Assembly (NCBI GenBank): GCA_002551355.1
Contig: NTHE01000016.1
Coordinates: forward strand, 1-64,000
Length of the DNA: 64,000 nt
Direction of reading: 5' to 3'
Source: Streptomyces sp. man185
GTDB taxonomy: Bacteria > Actinomycetota > Actinomycetes > Streptomycetales > Streptomycetaceae
Shown here: in pieces, positions 60,102-64,000 of the stretch
Position numbering within the stretch: position 1 is the first letter of the stretch
Layout of the letters: each line of letters opens with the position of its first letter
Notes under the pieces: model-generated
The model's database searches: none
Seen by the model: the letters and a program-made list of their open reading frames with translations, nothing else
Told to the model about the DNA's origin: nothing
Made by a program: the position numbers and the translations under genes

Positions 60102-60506
60102 TTGACGCTGGTCCAGATGCAGCCCCGCTCGACCCGGGCCACAGCCGGAGGCGACACGGTGGCAGACGCCATGGACACCGCCGGGCCGCAGGCCTGCGAC
60201 GACATGACCGTCGAGGTGGCCCTGTCCGTCATGGCCAGCGCCCGTACCGGGCATCTGCTTGTCTGCGACGGCTCAGGCCGGTGTACCGGGCTGGTCACCC
60301 GGTCTCAGCTAACAGCAGTTCGTGACGGCACCGCGTACTCGGACAGGGTCCGGCTGCGGGACATCCTCGGGGACCGGGGGCCGTTCACCTCGCCCGTGAC
60401 CACCATGGTCGAAGCCGGGCACATGATGCGCTACACCGACGTCGATGCCCTGCCTGTGGTCGACGAACACGGCAGTGCCTTGGGCGTCCTCGCCCTCGCC
60501 CGCTGA
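60102..60506 (+). CDS. CBS-domain pair protein
   Basis: This 134-residue protein has two CBS motifs: VALSVMASARTGHLLVCDGSG with GLVTRSQL, and AGHMMRYTDVDALPVVDEHGSALGVLAL. Tandem CBS domains bind adenosyl nucleotides such as AMP, ATP or S-adenosylmethionine and sense energy state. I chose TTG 60102 because GGAGG is six bases upstream; GTG 60063 and ATG 60117 are in frame but lack that. It follows the helicase by 46 bp and may be co-transcribed. Confidence 0.8.
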   Translation: MTLVQMQPRSTRATAGGDTVADAMDTAGPQACDDMTVEVALSVMASARTGHLLVCDGSGRCTGLVTRSQLTAVRDGTAYSDRVRLRDILGDRGPFTSPVTTMVEAGHMMRYTDVDALPVVDEHGSALGVLALAR

Positions 60507-60562
60507 GCCGTCCCATCCGCAGCAGAACCACTCCCTCTTCGTTCCTCTCCCTGTGAGGCATC

Positions 60563-60874
60563 ATGCGCTGTGTCATCGCCCGCTTCCCGTTCGACCTCAC
60601 CAGGAGCGGCGTCCTGGAATCGATGAAGGGCATCAAGCCCGAGCACGCACCCGGCGAGTGCGTGATCATCGGCCGACGTACCTACCCCGTCAAACAGGTC
60701 GGACAGGTCATCACGCGCCAGGATCGCCGCGACTTCAGCGCCGGAGAAGTCCTGCGGGCCATGACCCAGCTCGGCTTCACCTGCCGCGACCTGGCCCCGG
60801 TCCCCGCACCCACCCGCGTTCTCAACCCGGTGCACCAGGCGTCCGCGATGCTCGGCGCCCCTGTGGCCGCCTGA
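60563..60874 (+). CDS. Conserved hypothetical protein
   Basis: This 103-residue protein (MRCVIARFPFDLTRSGVLES, then GRRTYPVKQVGQVITRQDRR) has no family I recognise. Small proteins of this style follow csp/DEAD-box pairs in streptomycetes as I recall, so it may belong to the same cluster. It is 56 bp after the CBS gene and ends 34 bp before a strong terminator. Start ATG follows GTGAGG. Function unknown. Confidence 0.65.
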   Translation: MRCVIARFPFDLTRSGVLESMKGIKPEHAPGECVIIGRRTYPVKQVGQVITRQDRRDFSAGEVLRAMTQLGFTCRDLAPVPAPTRVLNPVHQASAMLGAPVAA

Positions 60875-60908
60875 CGGACGGGCAGGCGCGAGCCGTCGGC
60901 AAGCATGG

Positions 60909-60946
60909 GTGAGGGTCCGGCCGGAGCACTCCGGCCGGACCCTCAC
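60909..60946. terminator. Strong bidirectional terminator
   Basis: 17-bp perfect arms gtgagggtccggccgga / tccggccggaccctcac with a four-base loop. It lies between the convergent hypothetical genes. Confidence 0.9.
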
Positions 60947-60978
60947 CGCGTATCGAGGTGCCCCGGCCAGGCAGCGGG

Positions 60979-61338
60979 TCAGTGGTCGGAGTAGCTGAAG
61001 TCGCCCATCGTCCAGGCGCTGACGTCCTCGATCGCGACCCGGTACATCCCGCCTGTCTCCGGGATCCCCACCGTGCCCTGCAGAATCCGCGCCACGTGGA
61101 AGTGCAGATGCGTGGGCGGCCCTTCCTCGGGTGCAGCGGTCGTGAACATGGGGGAAAAGTCGCCCAGGCGGGCCGAGTCCGCAAGGACATCCGACACCCG
61201 CTGCCTCCAGACGGCTTCGGGTGCCAGCCGACCCGTGATGACAGCTCCTCCGGCGACCACGGTCAGAGACATCTGATTACTGCGCCCGGACTCCACCAGG
61301 GCGGCAACGTCAACAAGCAGCGCGTCAGGCTTCGACAT
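60979..61338 (-). CDS. Small protein, possibly GvpU-like
   Basis: This 119-residue protein has LTVVAGGAVITGRLAPEAVW and PTHLHFHVARILQGTVG. The layout (short beta strands with GAVITGRL) recalls gas vesicle accessory protein GvpU, but I cannot confirm it; the match is weak and other gvp genes are not seen. Otherwise it is a hypothetical protein. Start ATG 61338 is reasonable. It lies on the same strand as the phosphatase, which follows with a 194-bp gap upstream. Confidence 0.5.
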   Translation of the reverse strand: MSKPDALLVDVAALVESGRSNQMSLTVVAGGAVITGRLAPEAVWRQRVSDVLADSARLGDFSPMFTTAAPEEGPPTHLHFHVARILQGTVGIPETGGMYRVAIEDVSAWTMGDFSYSDH

Positions 61339-61532
61339 GGGGCCGATTATATTCGTCGAACATCGCAGGCTCTCCCGCGCTGCCGCTTCGGGCAGGACAG
61401 CGCTGAGGCGCTGAACCGCCGGTGAGCGGCACCGCAGCCGACACTTCTCCTGCCCGCGGACGCCTGTTCCGAGAGGAAGACGAGTCGCCTTACCTCCGTG
61501 TCGAGTGATCCTTGCGTTCGGCGCATGTTCCG

Positions 61533-62831
61533 TTACGGAGATGAGTTCGGCCGGGTGCTTTCAGCTCCGAGGCCCTGCGGCGGGCGGGGGAGAGGCGTGC
61601 TGTCCCCTGTCGGGGATGCTTCGGAGACGTCGGCGCCGTGGTCGGCGTCGCGGCGGGTGAAGCCGGTGCCGTACCAGTCCAGGCACATCACGGTGGCGTC
61701 GTCGTGCAGATGCCCGTCATGGGCATGGACGACCTGCTCGATCAGGACACGCGCGGCCTCCCGCGGATGCAGGTCCCGGGTGCTCTCGATGAGGGCCGGC
61801 AGATCGAGACTCGCAGCGCTGCGCTCCAGCATTCCGTCGGTGAGCATGACCAGCCGGTCGCCGGCCCTCAAGTCCAGCTCCTGGACCGAGTAGGTGTGGG
61901 GTGCTATGAACCCGAAGGGCATGTCGACGGCCGGTGTGATCTCCTCGACCTTCCCGCCGCGCAGACGCAGGGGCCAGGGGTGGCCGGCGTTGATGAACTC
62001 GGTTCGACCGTCGTGCAGGCTGATCCGCAGCAGTTGTCCGGTGACGTAGCGGCCGCCGCTGTGCTCGGCCACGGCCTGGTCGGCGGCCCGCGCCTGCTCG
62101 GCGAGGTCGGCCCCCTGCCTGCGGGCACGGCGCAGTGCGCCGACGAGGAGGGTGGCCAGGAGCGCGGCGTCCACGTCGTGCCCCATGGCATCGGTGACGG
62201 ACAGCTGGACGTAGTCGCGGTCTATGACGTAGTCGAAGGTGTCGCCGCCGACATGCTCGGCCGGCTCCAAGGCCCCGGCCACCGCGAACTGGGCCGCCTC
62301 GCAGGCCAGCGACGTGGGCAGCAGCCGGTGCTGGATCTCCGCGGCCAGGCCCAGCGGGGAGGTACGCCGACCCCACTGATACAGGTCGGTGAAGGGCCGG
62401 TTCGCGATGACGATGTAGGCCAGGGCGTGGGCACTCCGGCTAATTCCCAGCAGCGTGTCCGTCCCGGGGTACTGGGGCAGATGGAGCTCCAGCAGGCCGA
62501 GCGCATCCCCGCGATTGGTGACCGGTGCGATCACCCGCGTCCACGCACCGCCCTCTACGGCCTCCACATGCGGCCGTTGGGTCCGGATCACCTTGTCGTA
62601 GACGGTGCCGGAGACGGCGATGGGATCTGCGGAACGCTCCAGGTCGATGTCGTCCGCGGTGCCCAGGCGGACGACGGAGGCGCCCGTGAAGTCGGTGATC
62701 AGAAACGACACCGACCGGGCCCCGAGCTGTCTTCGCAAAGAAGCGGCTATGACATCGACGGACTCCACCGGCGGCGCGGCCTCCGCCGCGGCCAGCGCCT
62801 CACCCAGGCCGTCCTTCTCACTGTCCCGCAT
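61533..62831 (-). CDS. PP2C-type SpoIIE phosphatase with GAF domain
   Basis: This 432-residue protein has an N-terminal GAF-like domain (about 25-140) and a SpoIIE/RsbU-type PP2C phosphatase (about 160-400). Metal-binding aspartates are in HVGGDTFDY (D197), TDAMGHDVDAALLAT (D214, D219) and LTDGMLE (D332). Such proteins dephosphorylate STAS-domain anti-anti-sigma factors and release sigma factors in stress. The ATG 62831 follows GGAGGT seven bases upstream. A STAS-domain gene is just at the window edge (63904), perhaps its partner. Confidence 0.9.
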   Translation of the reverse strand: MRDSEKDGLGEALAAAEAAPPVESVDVIAASLRRQLGARSVSFLITDFTGASVVRLGTADDIDLERSADPIAVSGTVYDKVIRTQRPHVEAVEGGAWTRVIAPVTNRGDALGLLELHLPQYPGTDTLLGISRSAHALAYIVIANRPFTDLYQWGRRTSPLGLAAEIQHRLLPTSLACEAAQFAVAGALEPAEHVGGDTFDYVIDRDYVQLSVTDAMGHDVDAALLATLLVGALRRARRQGADLAEQARAADQAVAEHSGGRYVTGQLLRISLHDGRTEFINAGHPWPLRLRGGKVEEITPAVDMPFGFIAPHTYSVQELDLRAGDRLVMLTDGMLERSAASLDLPALIESTRDLHPREAARVLIEQVVHAHDGHLHDDATVMCLDWYGTGFTRRDADHGADVSEASPTGDSTPLPRPPQGLGAESTRPNSSP

Positions 62832-63230
62832 GGAAGCGACCTCCCGCCAGCGTGCCCGCGTGTACGTGCCTGGCGACACGACTTTCCGGCCGAGCACGAC
62901 AGGCAAGCTACCCCACCGCAGGGCACGGCTTACCTGCTCGGCCGGGCGACGTGCCGCCGACACGTCTGGTCTGCACTCGCCGCGGGTGTCGTGTTCCGGC
63001 GATGCACCGCGAGCCGACCGCAAGGATGCGCAGCCGCTGCGGTGCGTCTGCCGACACCCTGGGCGGGGGCACCAGCGGGTATCGGCTTTGATCCAAGGGA
63101 GAGGGCGGAGCGCGGTCGTGACCGACTTTCCGGCCTGGCGGGAGTGGAGCTCATGGGACCGGAAGCGGAGGTGGCCAGGTGCCTGGCCAGCCCTGAGACA
63201 CCGGTGCGGCGCGGACCACCTCGGGAGCCC
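62832..63230. other. Upstream region of the phosphatase gene
   Basis: This region holds the phosphatase promoter. No ORF with real features or clear -35/-10 elements is seen. Confidence 0.45.
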
Positions 63231-63431
63231 TCAGTCGAACCGACCCCGCTGGGCGTCCCAAGGGGCTTCTGCTTCCAGGTGGAGTCGGCGCAATGTGCCT
63301 TCCGTCTCACGCCTGAAGTGTTCGAAGGACACCAGACGCTGCCACAACGGGTCAGGACGGCAGGGGACGGCGGCTCCTTCGGATGACCATTCTTCGGCGA
63401 GCCGACTGTACAGAGGTGTGCTCCCGTTCAT
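63231..63431 (-). CDS. Small hypothetical protein (tentative)
   Basis: A 66-codon frame (MNGSTPLYSRLAEEWSSEGA, then DPLWQRLVSFEHFRRE) has a plausible composition and resembles small streptomycete proteins with Trp- and Leu-rich helices. No ribosome binding site or domain supports it. A longer in-frame start at 63578 gives a basic, low-complexity N-terminus. I consider it marginal. Confidence 0.35.
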   Translation of the reverse strand: MNGSTPLYSRLAEEWSSEGAAVPCRPDPLWQRLVSFEHFRRETEGTLRRLHLEAEAPWDAQRGRFD

Positions 63432-63903
63432 TGCTTCGTCAGAGGCCTGCTCTCGGGCGTGAGCCGGGCTGCAGGAATGTTTGCCGCGCGCTTGCTCCGG
63501 AAGACGAGGGCCGGCTCTGCGCTTGCCCCTGCCGGCCGGTGCGCTGCGGTTCGATTCAGCTTCATGATCATTCGTCACATATGCCAGAACGATTCCTCCA
63601 CCTCTCCGGATACTGTTGTCGTGCTTCCCTCGGCCGACTTGGCTTGCCTGCGCACGACCTTCGCAGGGCTACCTGTCGGCGGTCGGTGACCACTACCTTT
63701 CTCTCCGCACCGCACCCCGTTGCTGAACCTGGACGCAGTCGGCGGGCCCACCTACCGGGGAAGCCGGTACTCCACCGCGACGAGACCGGCCCTGGCACGC
63801 CTGCCTCGGCCGCTCCGGTTCCGGTGTGCCGACAGACAGCCGTTCCGTCCCTGTGTTCGGGGCGGAGCGGCAGCGAGGGCGCCGGGCGTGCGTAGCGGTG
63901 GGA
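63432..63903. other. Spacer before the edge gene
   Basis: The gap has long open frames in both strands from the G+C bias. None shows a motif or ribosome binding site. No terminator is seen. Confidence 0.4.
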
Positions 63904-64000
63904 TCAGATGATGGGAGCCGCATCGAGGCTCGGGTAGATGTCCAGGACCGCGTCGATGCCCCGGATGCTGAACAGGCGTGTGAGCCTGGGAGAAGGGCTG
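63904..64000 (-). CDS. STAS-domain anti-anti-sigma factor, C-terminus (partial)
   Basis: Only the last 31 codons of a minus-strand gene are present. They read SPSPRLTRLFSIRGIDAVLD then IYPSLDAAPII before the stop. The LTRLFSIRGIDAVLDIYPSL ending is that of STAS-domain anti-sigma antagonists of the SpoIIAA/BldG type, where the last helix follows the phosphorylatable serine. The rest lies beyond the window, so the serine is not seen. A partner phosphatase is 1.1 kb away. Confidence 0.7.
   Translation of the reverse strand, partial: SPSPRLTRLFSIRGIDAVLDIYPSLDAAPII

Overview
The window is chromosomal DNA of a Streptomyces species or very close relative. It has very high G+C coding DNA, many GTG and TTG starts, tightly overlapped operons, and marker genes of the genus: wblA, bldG with its partner, a K+-independent proton pyrophosphatase, a TopA with a lysine-rich tail, and a Tad-type locus with a DUF4244 pilin. 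From about 1.8 to 53.2 kb the order matches the conserved actinobacterial core. From memory of the families it also parallels Mycobacterium tuberculosis Rv3644c-Rv3688c: YqeY, metallophosphoesterase, PonA2-like PBP, WhiB-like, paired ArsA/Get3-like ATPases, DUF4177, RidA, NUDIX, MBL, Crp, Nth, CoA-NUDIX, MarP-like protease, EphE-like hydrolase, Acs, HAD, Ssd, Tad genes, helicase, TopA, HolB.

Layout. 1-1770: the end of an integrative element (replication initiator C-terminus, excisionase, tyrosine integrase) abutting the 3' end of tRNA-Pro(CGG). 1.8-10.1 kb: membrane protein, phosphoesterase, YqeY, bifunctional PBP, a 0.6-kb non-coding leader, wblA, and the ATPase pair. 10.2-17.1 kb: DUF4177, RidA, NUDIX, MBL hydrolase, crp with a CRP-like box in its own upstream region, nth, CoA-pyrophosphatase-like NUDIX, MarP-like protease. 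17.5-24.5 kb: EphE-like hydrolase with a DUF1469 membrane protein, NhaA, acetyl-CoA synthetase, and a lipoprotein with a deacetylase-like fold preceded by three 19-bp repeats. 24.7-28 kb: CooC/MinD-like ATPase, a Fic-like protein without the Fic histidine, and a HAD phosphatase. 28.0-33.9 kb: a Tad-type operon (ssd, tadA, tadB, tadC, pilin, two pseudopilin-like genes) behind a non-coding region with two DnaA-box-like sites and intrinsic terminators. 33.9-43.6 kb: helicase, bldG and anti-sigma partner, hppA, lipoprotein, methyltransferase, small membrane protein. 43.9-53.4 kb: topA, a large MFS-like/thymidylate kinase/coiled-coil fusion, holB, a secreted protease, and tRNA-Thr(CGT).

Right of tRNA-Thr (53.4-64 kb) the character changes. 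Genes are sparse, spacers are long, and there is a decayed IS transposase. The content looks like stress functions: a PAQR/hemolysin III protein, a MerR-like regulator, a cold-shock protein, a DEAD-box helicase with a hairpin overlapping its ribosome binding site, a CBS-domain protein, a SpoIIE-type phosphatase, and the end of a STAS-domain gene. This looks like accessory DNA accumulated beside a tRNA gene.

How the genes work together. The core holds DNA topology and replication (topA, tmk, holB), DNA repair (nth), developmental control (wblA, bldG and partner, crp), cell-wall synthesis (PBP), acetate and pyrophosphate energetics (acsA, hppA), and a cell-surface Tad system. The less ordinary observations are the Tmk fusion, the Fic-like protein with a lost active site, the DnaA-type boxes next to ssd, the terminator-rich short transcription unit upstream of ssd, and the RNA structures around the csp/DEAD cluster. 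All functional statements are inferred from sequence and family knowledge; no searches were run.
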